23,159 bases of DNA, from contig JAPMXV010000066.1 of the NCBI GenBank assembly GCA_026936335.1, positions 1 to 23,159 on the forward strand. The letters run 5' to 3'. Below the pieces are notes generated by a model. The model was not told the origin of the DNA and did not search any database. It saw nothing but the letters and a program-made list of their open reading frames with translations. Positions 1 to 10,574 of the stretch are shown here, in pieces. Origin of the DNA: Mantamonas sphyraenae. Its lineage: Eukaryota > CRuMs > Mantamonadidae. Within the stretch, counting starts at the first letter, position 1; each line of letters opens with the position of its first letter. The position numbers and the translations under genes are program-made.

Positions 1-3000
1 TGTTCGCGTCGAGCACGTGACGGGCGTTTGGAAATCAGCTGCTGAGGACTGCAGGTCGCATGACGTTTTGTGGCTGAAACATTTGGGGAACGGTCGGTTG
101 GATTCGGATACCTTGGAGCAAGCATGGCTTTCCGCGTCGATTCTACTTCATCACGGACGGGAATTGCTGAGATTCTGGGCTCGCACGACGTGAGCAAGAT
201 CCAGGAGCACTTGATCAAGCTGTTGAAAACGTGAAGCGGCTGACGTTTGGCACGGGCCGCAACGCCAGAGATGATCATGGGCGTCGAGAGCCAGCGAGCA
301 GAGGTGCTTCCGTTCCGACACCAGGTGCAGGTGGAGGGGCATGGTGGAGTACTGGATGAACAACGTGGAGGACGAAATGCGCAAGACGCTTCACCAGGTG
401 ACGAAAGAGGCAATCTTCTACTACCAAAAGAGCGAGCGCGTGGAGTGGTTCCTGAACGAGGCGTACCCTGCGATGAGCACGCTTGTGGGATCGCAGATCT
501 GGTGGACGTGGGAGGTGGAGGATGCGTTCCGGCAGGTGCGCCAGGCAACAAGCTGATGATGAAGCAGCTGAATGCACGTCTGCACGGCCAAATCGACGAT
601 CTGGTGGACCTTGTGCGCACGGACATCACAAGCAAGCAGTCGCAGAAGGTGAACCGCAAATCATCATCGACGTGCACGCCCGGGACGTGATCGAAGGCTT
701 TGTGCGAGACAGCATCCTGGACGAGCGGATTTGAGTGGGAGTCGCAGCTGCGTTTTCTACTGGAACCGAGGACTGGACGATATCCAGATCCGACAGTGCA
801 CGGGCCTCGTTCGGGTTCGGGTACGAGTACACGGGCCTGAGCGGGCGACTTGTGATTACGCCGTTGACGGACAGGTGCATCATGACGCTGACGCAAGCGT
901 TGTCCATGTTCAAGGGCGGATCGCCAGCGGGGCCGGCAGGCACGGGCAAGACGGAACGGTGAAGGACCTGGCCAAAACGATGGGTCTACGCTGCGTCGTG
1001 TTCAACTGCGGTGAGGGCCTGGACGTGGAGGCGATGGGGAGCATGTTCAGCGGTCTGGCGCAGACGGGCTCGTGGGGCTGCTTCGACGAGTTCAACCGCA
1101 TCGAGCCGCAGGTGCTGTCTGTGATTTCGACGCAAATCGCGAAATCCAGCAGGCGCTGATGCACAGGTACACGCAGTTTCCGTTCCAGGACCGAGAGATC
1201 CGACTGAATCACAGCGTGGGCATTTTCGTGACCATGAACCCTGGATACGAGGGCGCACGGAGCTGCCGGACAACCTGAAGGCGCTGTTCCGGCCCGTGGT
1301 GATGGTGGTGCCGGACATGGAACAGATTTGCGAGATCATGCTGTTTTCGCAGGGATTCAGCAGCGCCAAGGTGTTGTCAAAGAAGATGACGGTGCTGTAC
1401 AAGCTTGCGCGCGAGCAACTGAGCAAGCAGAACCACTACGACTTTGGTTTGCGTGCGCTGCGAAGCTGCTCGTGATGGCGGGTGCGCTGAAGGCGGTCGT
1501 CGCCCGAGTACAGCGAGGAAGCTGGTGTGATGCGCGCGCTGCGCGATATGAACCTGCCCAAGTTTGTGTTTGAGACGTGCCTCTGTTCCTGGGTCTGATT
1601 GCAGACCTGTTCCCGAAGCTGGATTGTCGCGTGTGCGCTACCCCGGTCTGCACGACGCCGTGGAAGGCGCGCTTGCAGAGCGCGGCCTGCAGGTGCTGTC
1701 CGAACAGGCGTTGACAAGACGATCCAGGTGTACGAGACGATGCTGACGCGCCACACAACCATGGTGGTGGGGTCCGACGGGAGGGGGCAAGACTGTCGTG
1801 CTGGAAACGCTTCAGCGCGCGCAGACGGCTCTGGGCTTGCATACGAAGCTGATTGTGCTCAACCCAAAGGCGGTGACGCTGCAGGAGCTGTACGGACGGC
1901 TGGACAAGAACACGCGCGACTGGACGCCCGGATTGCCTGTCGTATCTGTTCAAGGAGATGAACAAGCCGCTGATTGGAGACAAGAAGGAGGCGCGGTACA
2001 TGGTATTCGACGGCGACGTGGACCCCGTGTGGGTGGAGAACATGAACAGTGTGATGGACGACAACAAGCTTGCTCACGCTGCCGAACAGCGATAGGATTC
2101 TGCTTCAGGACCACTGCAAGCTTCTGTTTGAGGTGGCGCACCTGAAGTTTGCGTCGCCTGCAACGGTGTCGCGATGTGGCATGGTGTTTGTGGATCGCGG
2201 AACATGGGGTGAAGCCGTACTTCAAGACGTGGCTGGGCAGGCGCAACAACAAGAGCGAGGCCGAGGTGCTCGGGGCGTTTTTCGACAAGTACGTGAGCGC
2301 GTGCGTCGACTACGTGACGGAGGGCATCTTGGAAGGAATTGTGACGAAGAAGCTGCGCACAATCATCCCGTACACGCGGATGAACATGATGCGACAGCTG
2401 TGCACGCTGTTGGAGTCTGTGCTGGACCATCAGGAGCGCGCGGTGACGGATCCGAGCAGCCTGGAGGCGGTGTTTATCTTTTGCGTGATCTGGTCACTGG
2501 GTGGAGCGCTGGTGGAGGAGTCGCAGGTGAAGTTTGATGCGTTTGTGAAGAAACTGTCGGATCTGGTGATTGTGGACAACCCGGACCTGACGGTGGGCAC
2601 GGGTCAGCTGCCTGCGGCCCTGCCGACGCTGTACCAGTACTACTTTGACGTGAAAGTGAACAAGTGGATCCCGTGGGGCGACATGGTGCAGCCGTTCATG
2701 GCGCCCGAGGACGGCAAGTTTTCGTCGATCCTGGTGCCGACGGTGGACACGGTGCGCTACACGATGCTGATGGACATGGTGATGCGCACGCAGCAGCCGA
2801 TGCTGTTTGTGGGTGAGACCGGAACGGCCAAGTCGTCGATTACGCAGAAGTACATGAGGGGCCTGGACAGCGACCGATTCCTGACGCTGACGATGAACTT
2901 TAGTTCGCGCACGACGGCGCAGGACGTGCGCAACACCATCCAGGAGCCTCTGGAGAAGAAAACGCGCGACACACTGGGCCCGCCTGTGGGACGCATGCTT

Positions 3001-6000
3001 GTGACGTACGTGGACGACCTGAACATGCCGAGTGTGGACAAGTACGAGACGCAGCAGCCGATTGCGTTGCTGCGTCTGCTGATTTCGCGAGGCGGGTTCT
3101 ACGAGCGTGGCGAGCAGATCTTTTGGAAGAAGCTGCAGGACCTGCTCTTCCTGGGCTCCATGGGCCCTGCAGGCGGAGGGCGCAACGCAGTGGACCCCCG
3201 GTTCATCTCGCTGTTCAACGTGTTTAGCATCACGTTCCCGAGCGACCAGTCGCTGACCAAGATCTACACGAGCGTGCTGAACCACCACCTGCTGTCGTTC
3301 CCGGACGGGCTGCGTGACCTGTCGCGTGAGCTGACGTCGATGACGCTGAAGCTGTACCGAGCTGTTGTGCAGCACCTGCCACCGACGCCGAGCAAGTTCC
3401 ACTACATCTTCAACCTGCGCGACTTGTCGCGCGTGTACGAAGGTCTTTGCCTGAGCCGGCCGGATTCGTTCGACGGCGTGGAGCAGTTTGTGCGCCTGTG
3501 GCGCAACGAATGCCTGCGCGTGTTCCATGACAGGCTGATTTCTGTGGAGGACCGGCAGTGGCTGAACGACAAGATCGGACAGCTGATCAAGCACTACTTT
3601 CCGCGAGAGGCGGTTGGGGCACTGGAGGATCCGATCCTGTTTGGTGACTTTGACCAGGCGCTGGAGAGCGAGGATGCGCGTGTGTACAAGGACCTTGTGG
3701 ATCACGAGAGCGTGCGCAACCTGTTTATGGAGGTGCTGGAGGACTACAACGACCACCACCGCAAGATGGACCTTGTCCTGTTTGACCAGGCGCTGGAACA
3801 CCTTGTGCGCATCCACCGGATCATCCGCATGCCACGCGGCAATGCGCTCCTTGTGGGCATTGGTGGGAGCGGCAAGAGGAGCCTGACGCGCCTGGCGACG
3901 CATGCAGCTGGGTACGAGCTGTTCCAGATCACGCTGACACGCAACTACACGGAGGAGTCATTCCGTGAGGAGCTGAAGACGCTGTACAAGAAGCTCGGCG
4001 AGGAGGACAAGCAGGTGACGTTCTTGTTTACGGACAACGACGTGGTGCACGAGGAGTTTCTGGAGCTGGTGAACAACATGCTGACGAGCGGCATGGTGCC
4101 TGCGCTGTTTGCGGACGACGAGCGTGAAGCGTTGATCAGTGGGATCCGGTCGGAGGTGATCAAGCGCAACATCTTTGACACGCGCGAAAACTGCTGGAAC
4201 TACTTTGTGAACAAGTGCCGAGACAACCTGCACATTGTGCTGTGCATGTCGCCAGCAGGAGAGATGCTGCGGCAGAGGTGCCGCAACTTCCCCGGACTGG
4301 TGTCGAACACGGTGATCGACTGGTTCTTCCGCTGGCCCGAGACAGCGCTGCGTGCGGTGGCTGAGCACATGTTGGCGGAGGAGGACCTTCCGGAGCGCTT
4401 CCGAGAGGACATTGTGTCGCACATGGTGCTGACACACGAACGTGTGACGGAGCACTGCGCCGAGTTTGAGGCGGAGCTGCGACGCAGCAACCACGTGACG
4501 CCAAAGAACTACCTTGACTACCTGCACGGATACATGGGCCTGTTGAAGAAGCACCGAAAGAAGCTGGGAGAAGAAGCCAAGTTCCTGGACGACGGCCTGC
4601 GCGCGCTGATTCTGGCTGCACAGGAGGTGGAGGTGATGAACACGGAACTTGTGAAGAGCAAGGCGATTGTGCACCAAAAGAAGCTGGCGTGCGACGAGTT
4701 GCTGGCCAAAATCACGGAGCGAAACGCAAAGACCAAGGAGAAGCAGCTGGCGGCGAGCGAGAAGGAAGCGGAGCTTGAGGAGACGCAGCGCAGGGTGTCT
4801 GAGGAGAAGGCAGAGGCGGAAGGCCAGCTGGCAGACGCGATGCCAGAGCTGCTGGAGGCACAGGAGCTGCTGCAGAACTTGCCGCGCGAAAAGATCGTGG
4901 AGATTCGGTCGTACTACAACCCGATGCAGCAGATCCGGGACGTGTGCATCTGTGTTGTGATTCTGCGCGGGTTCAAGGACCACACGTGGAAGGGAGCCAA
5001 GGCGATGATGACGAGTCCGTCCTTCCTGCAGGACCTGCTGAACTTTGACGCGGAGACGCTGACGTCAAACAAGATGAACAAGGTGAAGGAGATCTTTTCG
5101 CAAATCGGGTCGCGCAGCGAGGTGGAGAGCATTTCGAGCGCAGGTGTTGCGCTGTATGATTGGGTCAAGTCGATGATCAACTTTTACTCGGTGATGCGAA
5201 ACGTGGCGCCGAAGCGTGAACGTGTGCAGGCGAAGGAGAAGGATCTGAAGCGCGCGAACAAGGAGCTGGAAAAGATCAAGATGGACGTGGCTGCACTGAG
5301 CGACGAGCTGATGAAACTGGGTGAGCTGTTTGCGGGCCAGACGGCAGAGCAAATGGAGCTGAAGGCGCGTGCGGAAGAGATGGAGGCGCACTTGACGGCA
5401 GCAAAGAAGCTGATCAGTGGGCTGGGCACGGAGCGGTCGCGCTGGACGGACGACCTGGCAGAGACGAAGCAGCGACGCGAGCGACTTGTGGGAGACAGCC
5501 TTGTGGCGGCGGCGTTCCTGAGCTACGCGGGCCCGTTCTCACACGAGTTTAGGAAGCGCATGCTTGAAGGGGAGTGGGTGCCGGACGTGATTGGGCGAGA
5601 GATCCCGATTACGGCGGACTACACTGTGGAGGCGCTGCTGACGGACGACGTGGAAGTGTCGCGTTGGTCGTCGCAAGGACTGCCGCCGGACGAGCAGAGT
5701 GTGCAGAACGGCATCCTGGTGACGCAGTCGACGCGTTGGCCGCTTTGCATCGACCCGCAGATGCAGGTGGTAGAGTGGATCAAGAAGATGGAGGGAAGTG
5801 CGCTGCATGTGACCACGTTTGACGACGGGGACTTTTTGCGCGCGCTGGAGTATGCGATCCAGTATGGGCGGCCGTTCCTGATTGAGGGTGTGGACGACGC
5901 GGTGGATCCCGTGATTGAGCCTGTGCTGGAGAAGGACATCAACGTGATTGGCAACAAGCGGTTCATCAACCTGAACGACAAGGACATCGACTGGGATCCT

Positions 6001-8961
6001 GCGTTCCGGCTGTACATGACGACCAAGGTGGCGAACCCTGCGTACAACCCGGAGCTGTTTGGAAAGACGGCTGTGGTGAACTGCTGCGTGACGCCGGATG
6101 GACTTGCAGAGCAGCTGCTGAGCGTGGTGGTCGGGTACGAGCGCAGCGACCTTGAAAAGTCGCGCACGAAACTGATCCAGGAAACGAGTGAGAACAAGGG
6201 CAACCTGAAGCGTCTGGAGGACACACTGTTGCGAGAGCTGGCACACTACGACGACGGGCGCAAGATGTTGGACAACACGGAGCTGATCGAGACGCTGGAG
6301 GACGCCAAGAGCAAGGTGGTGGAGATCAGCGAGAAGCTGGAGCAGGGACGACGCACAGCGAAGGACATTGAGGCGGTACGCAACGGGTACAAACCCGTGG
6401 CGAAGCGAGGCAGCATCTTGTTTTTCGCAATGAGCTCGCTGAGCGCGATGAATCCGATGTACGAGTATTCGCTGAACGCGTTTGTGGGCGTGTTTGAGGC
6501 GTCGCTGCGCGGGTCGAAGAAGGACACGATCCTGCAGACGCGGTTGATGTACATCATGGACACGCTGACGCGCAACGTGTACAAATACGTGTGCACGAGC
6601 CTGTTTGAGGAGCACAAGCTGACGTTTTCGTTCCAGATGGCGGTGATGATTCTGGAAGGCCGCGGCGGGATGGTGCGTTCGGAGCTGGAGTTTTTCCTGA
6701 AGGGCAATGTCAAGGTGGGCGGCAGCAGTTCGAGCTCGGGAAGCACAGGGCAGGTGGAAGGAGGCAGCAGCAGCAGCAGCAGCAGCAGCAGCGGCGAAGG
6801 GTCGCTGTCGGAGCTGGAGCGCGTGTCGTGGGTGGAAAAGAAGAGCTGGGAGGATCTGATGGCGTTGGGAGAGCTGGGCGGGGTGTTTGAAGAGGTTGTT
6901 CGGGGCGTGGCGGACCGTGGGAACGAGGCAGTGTGGATGGAGTGGTACCAGGACGCGACGCCCGAGGTGAAGAACCTGCCGCTTGGCCTGCACAGCAAGC
7001 TGAACCGGTTCCAGCAGCTGTGTGTGTTGCGTTGCTTCAGGCACGACCGCGTGGTGGTTGCGGTGAAGAATTTCATCACGACGACGCTGGGTGAGCAGTA
7101 CATCAACCCGATCCAGTCGTCGATTGACGACATCTTCCAGCAGAGTACGGCGACATCGCCGGTGGTGTTCATCCTGAGCCCCGGAGCTGATCCTGCAGCG
7201 GACATCTTCAAGCTTGGAGAGCAGCGTGGAATGGTGGGCAACACAAAGATTCGTCACCGTGCTCTGGGAGAAGGGCAGGAGAAGGCGGCGAAGCAGCTGA
7301 TTGAGATGGGGATCTCGCGTGGACAATGGGTGATCCTGATGAATTGCCATCTGCTGACGAGCTGGCTGAAGCCGCTGGAGAAGCTGCTGACGGAGAAGCT
7401 TGCGGAGAAGCCGAACCCAGACTTCCGGCTGTGGTTGACGACGGAGCCGACGGAAAAGTTCCCCGTGGGCATCCTGCAGCGGTCGCTGAAGGTGGTGACG
7501 GAGCCGCCGAATGGGCTGCGGCAGAACATGGAGCAGAGCTACTCGAGGATCACGGACGAGGATCTGGAAGAGTGCCCGCACTGGGCGTTCAAGCCACTGG
7601 TGTATGTGCTTAGCTTCTTCCACGCTGTGGTGCAGGACAGGCGCAAGTACGGAAAGATTGGGTGGAACATCGCGTACGACTTTAACGAGAGCGACTTTTC
7701 GACGTCGCTGACGCTGCTGAACACGTACCTGAGCAAGGCGCACGGGAACAAGGAGTCAGCGATTCCGTGGAACTCGCTGCGGTACTTGATTGGCGAGGCG
7801 ATGTACGGAGGTCGTGTGACGGACGACTTTGACCGACGTGTCCTGATGACGTACCTGAACGAGTACATGGGCGACTTTTTGTTTGACACATTCCAGCCAT
7901 TCCGGTTCTTTGAGAACGAGGAGGAAGGTCTGGTGTTCAAGGTGCCGGAGGACGGGCCGCGGGAAAACTATGTGACGGCGATCGAGGAGCTGCCGCCGAC
8001 GGACACGCCTGAGGTGTTTGGGCTGCACCCGAACGCAGAGATTGGATACCTGACGTCGTCGTCGCGACAACTGTGGCGAGACATGTTGAGCATCCAGCCA
8101 CGCACGACGTTGGGTAGCGGTGGGATGTCGCGGGAGACGTTCATCCTGGGCACGACGCATGAGCTGATGCAAAAGATTCCGGAGGAGTTTGATTTGCAGC
8201 GCATCGGAAAAGCGCTGGGAGACGAGCTGACGCCGAGCCAGGTTGTTTTGCTGCAGGAGCTTGCGCGATGGAACGCTCTGGTGAAGAAGATGAGCGTGAC
8301 GCTGCGTGACCTTGAGCGTGCGCTGAACGGCGAGATTGGGATGAGCATTGAGCTGGACGAACTTGCGACGTCGTTGTACAACGGACAGCTGCCGCGCAGG
8401 TGGCAAGAGCTGGCACCGTACACGGAAAAGTCGCTTGGTGGCTGGATGGCATACTTTGACCAGAGGTATCAGCAGTACCTGAGCTGGATCGAGAAGGGAG
8501 AGCCTGTGGTGATGTGGCTGTCGGGCCTGCACGTGCCGGAGGCGTATCTGACGGCGCTGGTGCAGGCGGGTTGCAGGCGACACGGGTGGCCGCTGGACAA
8601 GAGCACTCTGTTTACGCAGGTGACGGATTATCGGGAGGCGGATGAGATCACGGCGCGACCGGAGGACGGGTGCTACATCCAGGGCCTGTACCTGGAGGGA
8701 GCGAGCTGGGACCGGGAGCGCGGGTGCCTTACGGCGCAGCGAAACAAGGTACTTGTGGAGGAGTTTCCGATTGTGCAGGTGGTGCCCATCGAAGCGAGCC
8801 GACTCAAGTTGCACAACACGATTCGCACGCCTGTGTACGTGACGCAGCAGAGGAGGAATGCGATGGGAGTCGGGTTGGTGTTTGAGGCGGATATCCCGAG
8901 CCAGGAGCACGAGAGTCTGTGGGTGTTGCAGGGAGTGTGTCTGGTGTTGAACACGAATTGA
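1..8961 (+). CDS. DNAH10: Axonemal dynein heavy chain, DNAH10-type (I1/f inner arm), 5'-partial with many frame breaks in the first 2.2 kb
   Basis: Motor subunit of an inner-arm axonemal dynein that hydrolyses ATP to slide doublet microtubules in cilia or flagella. The window opens inside the linker. AAA1 Walker A (GPAGTGKTE) lies near 931-957, followed by [15 protein letters not shown] near 1080-1125. The AAA2 P-loop is near 1765-1800 across a frame break, AAA3 (GETGTAKSS) near 2812-2838 and AAA4 ([10 protein letters not shown]) near 3856-3885. The coiled-coil stalk and microtubule-binding domain span about 4560-5500. The protein ends with [14 protein letters not shown] and [11 protein letters not shown], then TGA at 8959. 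From recalled family sequences, the AAA1 segment, C-terminus and stalk fit DNAH10 (Chlamydomonas 1-alpha) better than outer-arm chains. A serine-rich insertion occupies about 6718-6810. No intron is evident. About 20 single- or double-base frame breaks fall before 2200 and none after. The true start lies outside the window. Dynein is certain; the paralogue is likely. Confidence 0.93.
6764..6792 (+). repeat. (GCA)n microsatellite coding polyserine inside dynein
   Basis: An almost ten-unit GCA/AGC run encodes nine consecutive serines. It sits in a longer Ser/Gly-rich insertion (about 6718-6810) between two conserved blocks of the motor, FFLKGN and SWEDLM. In DNAH10 relatives these blocks are separated by a short non-serine linker. 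The run is in frame and probably polymorphic in length. Confidence 0.9.
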
Positions 8962-9010
8962 GGGTGAGGGAGTGGAAGCAGAGCAATGGAGGATCAAGCA
9001 AGGATTGGAC

Positions 9011-9032
9011 ACAAATGGTTGACAAATGGTTG
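9011..9032. repeat. Perfect tandem duplication of an 11-mer in a convergent spacer
   Basis: The unit ACAAATGGTTG is present twice head to tail. It lies in the 77-bp gap between the dynein stop (8961) and the stop of the convergent AttH-like gene (9039). Both 3' ends are presumably formed in or across this gap. No AATAAA signal was seen. Confidence 0.9.
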
Positions 9033-9038
9033 CACGCT

Positions 9039-10442
9039 CTATTGTTGCGGGTTGGGAAAATTGATCTTTGTGTGGTAGCCGTACTCGAGACCAGCAGTGT
9101 CGACGGAGAAGGAGCGGGTAGGCTGGTTTGTGATTTCAATGGTTGCGTTGCAGCGGACACCCAGTGCCTCAAAGTCGGAAAAGATGAATGTGTCGTAGGG
9201 AAAGAGGAGGCGATTGTACTGCAGGTGCGGGTGGCGGGGTGGAAAACGTGTCAGAAGGGGAGGACGGGAAAGGGCACGGGGAGGGCGACAACGATTGCGT
9301 ACCTGGTCGAGACGGCTGTCAAAGGTCAACGTGAGCTTGTGGTTGGTGGTCTCGAGAGTGAGGACCTGAGTGAGCGGGATCTTGGCCGTGCCAAGGTCGT
9401 CGGTGTACTGGACCCAGTTGCTGCGTGCGACGTCAAAGCGGATGAGCTTGCCGTCGTTGGTGGTGTCAACGACAGGGTTGGCGAAACGAGTCTCGTCCCA
9501 AATGACAACCTTGCGCATGCCGACGTGGGTGGCATTGGTGAGGCGGACGTCGCCGAAAGCGCCAAGGACCTGGTAGGCCGGGAAGCCAATGTCAGTGAGA
9601 CCTGTGCCTGCGATGATGCTGATGTCTTGCTCTGGATCAAGTTGGTTGGGCACAACGACGCGGAACCATGCCCAGGGGTCATCGACGGGAGGGTTGGGGC
9701 CAGATGCGGGGAAGCGCTCCCCCCAGTTCATGTCGCCGTAGGCACGGGCGAGTGTGCCTTCTTTGAACGTGTACGTCTGGTCACCCACAGTGATGGTGCC
9801 GCGCACGAGGGCGTCGTGGGAATGGGTGTTCCAGCCGATTTCGCCGCGGCCAGCCGTTTCGGAAATCCATTCGAGGTCCTGCTGGCCATACCAGCCGAAA
9901 ATGCGGGTCAGAGTAAGGTCCCAGGTGATGGGCAGATCCTTTGCACAGTTTTCAGCAAACCAATAGTGCTCGGTGTGGGTCAGAGAGCCGCGGAGGTGCA
10001 GAGTGTCGTTGGAGTCGAGTTGCTGCATGGAAAAGTCGTCGCCCACGGTGACGTCGTAGTAGTTGGAGACGGAGAGAGCATCGAGGGGCCAGCGTTCGTA
10101 CTTGCTGATGCCGGTCATGGTGGAGTTGGGGCCTCGGAAGCGGTTGGCGTAGCTCAGGTAGGCGCCTGTGTTTTGCTGCGACTTGCCACCGCGGAACATG
10201 CCGTAGGAGAAGGCGTGGAAGCGGCCGGAACCGTCCTGGATCTCAAAGAACCACCACTGGAAGAAGGGCTTGTCTTTGGGGAACTCGTCGAGGCGGTAAC
10301 GCTGGTATTTGGGGCCCGGGTTGACGACGCCGTCGTCGGCAAAGAGGCGGGCCGAGACCAGCGTGGCGGTGGTAGCCACGAGGAGTAGGAAGGAGAGGAG
10401 GAGGGCGGACGCCAGGGTGCTGGAGGAGTGTTTGCTGCGCAT
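9039..10442 (-). CDS. Secreted AttH/CrtC-like (lipocalin-fold) protein, two exons
   Basis: Two exons on the minus strand: 10442-9303 and 9218-9039. They are separated by an 84-nt GT-AG intron (9302-9219) that is open and a multiple of three. The spliced product is 439 residues and ends with TAG. The start at 10442 is chosen because the next residues form a clean signal peptide: basic MRSK, then a hydrophobic stretch SALLLSFLLLVATTATLVSA, cleaved near residue 31. Several N-x-S/T sequons (NST, NDT, NAT) fit an extracellular or vacuolar protein. A tryptophan/aromatic box FFQWWFFEIQDGSGRFHAF and later GDMNWGERFP with DPWAWFRVVVP resemble the AttH / hydroxyneurosporene synthase (CrtC) / tocopherol cyclase-like fold. 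Family assignment rests on these motifs only; the substrate is unknown and enzymatic activity unproven. Confidence 0.75.
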   Translation of the reverse strand: MRSKHSSSTLASALLLSFLLLVATTATLVSARLFADDGVVNPGPKYQRYRLDEFPKDKPFFQWWFFEIQDGSGRFHAFSYGMFRGGKSQQNTGAYLSYANRFRGPNSTMTGISKYERWPLDALSVSNYYDVTVGDDFSMQQLDSNDTLHLRGSLTHTEHYWFAENCAKDLPITWDLTLTRIFGWYGQQDLEWISETAGRGEIGWNTHSHDALVRGTITVGDQTYTFKEGTLARAYGDMNWGERFPASGPNPPVDDPWAWFRVVVPNQLDPEQDISIIAGTGLTDIGFPAYQVLGAFGDVRLTNATHVGMRKVVIWDETRFANPVVDTTNDGKLIRFDVARSNWVQYTDDLGTAKIPLTQVLTLETTNHKLTLTFDSRLDQVRNRCRPPRALSRPPLLTRFPPRHPHLQYNRLLFPYDTFIFSDFEALGVRCNATIEITNQPTRSFSVDTAGLEYGYHTKINFPNPQQ

Positions 10443-10574
10443 GGTTGGAAGGTTGTGTTGGGAGAGAATGCGTTGTTTTGTTTGGATTCGGGGCGTGATT
10501 GTGTCGTGTGGGTAGTGCGTGTGGCTCAGTACAGCTGTAGAGTTTGTGAATGTGTGCGTGCGTGTGGAGGGCAA
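10443..10574 (-). promoter_or_regulatory. Short upstream region of the AttH-like gene
   Basis: These 132 bp separate the CCT1 stop from the AttH-like start, both on minus. They must hold the promoter and 5' leader of the AttH-like gene plus the CCT1 3' end. On the minus strand it is C/A-rich, with CACACGCACGCACACA-like stretches. I see no TATA box or clear polyadenylation signal. Confidence 0.5.

Noticed and set aside
1-2200. Dynein pseudogene or programmed frameshifting
   Set aside because: Frame breaks of both signs every ~100 bases with conserved residues between them, and a clean 6.8-kb remainder, fit sequencing error better. Not excluded without reads.
2494-3903. Minus-strand open frames inside dynein (also 5539-7743 and 7756-9012)
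   Set aside because: Arg/His/Gln/Leu-rich translations are the usual antisense shadow of G-ending plus codons, and the plus frame has full dynein motifs.
8919-10388. Plus-strand 489-codon frame over the AttH-like gene
   Set aside because: It overlaps the dynein 3' end and is antisense to a gene with a signal peptide, recognisable motifs and a proper intron.
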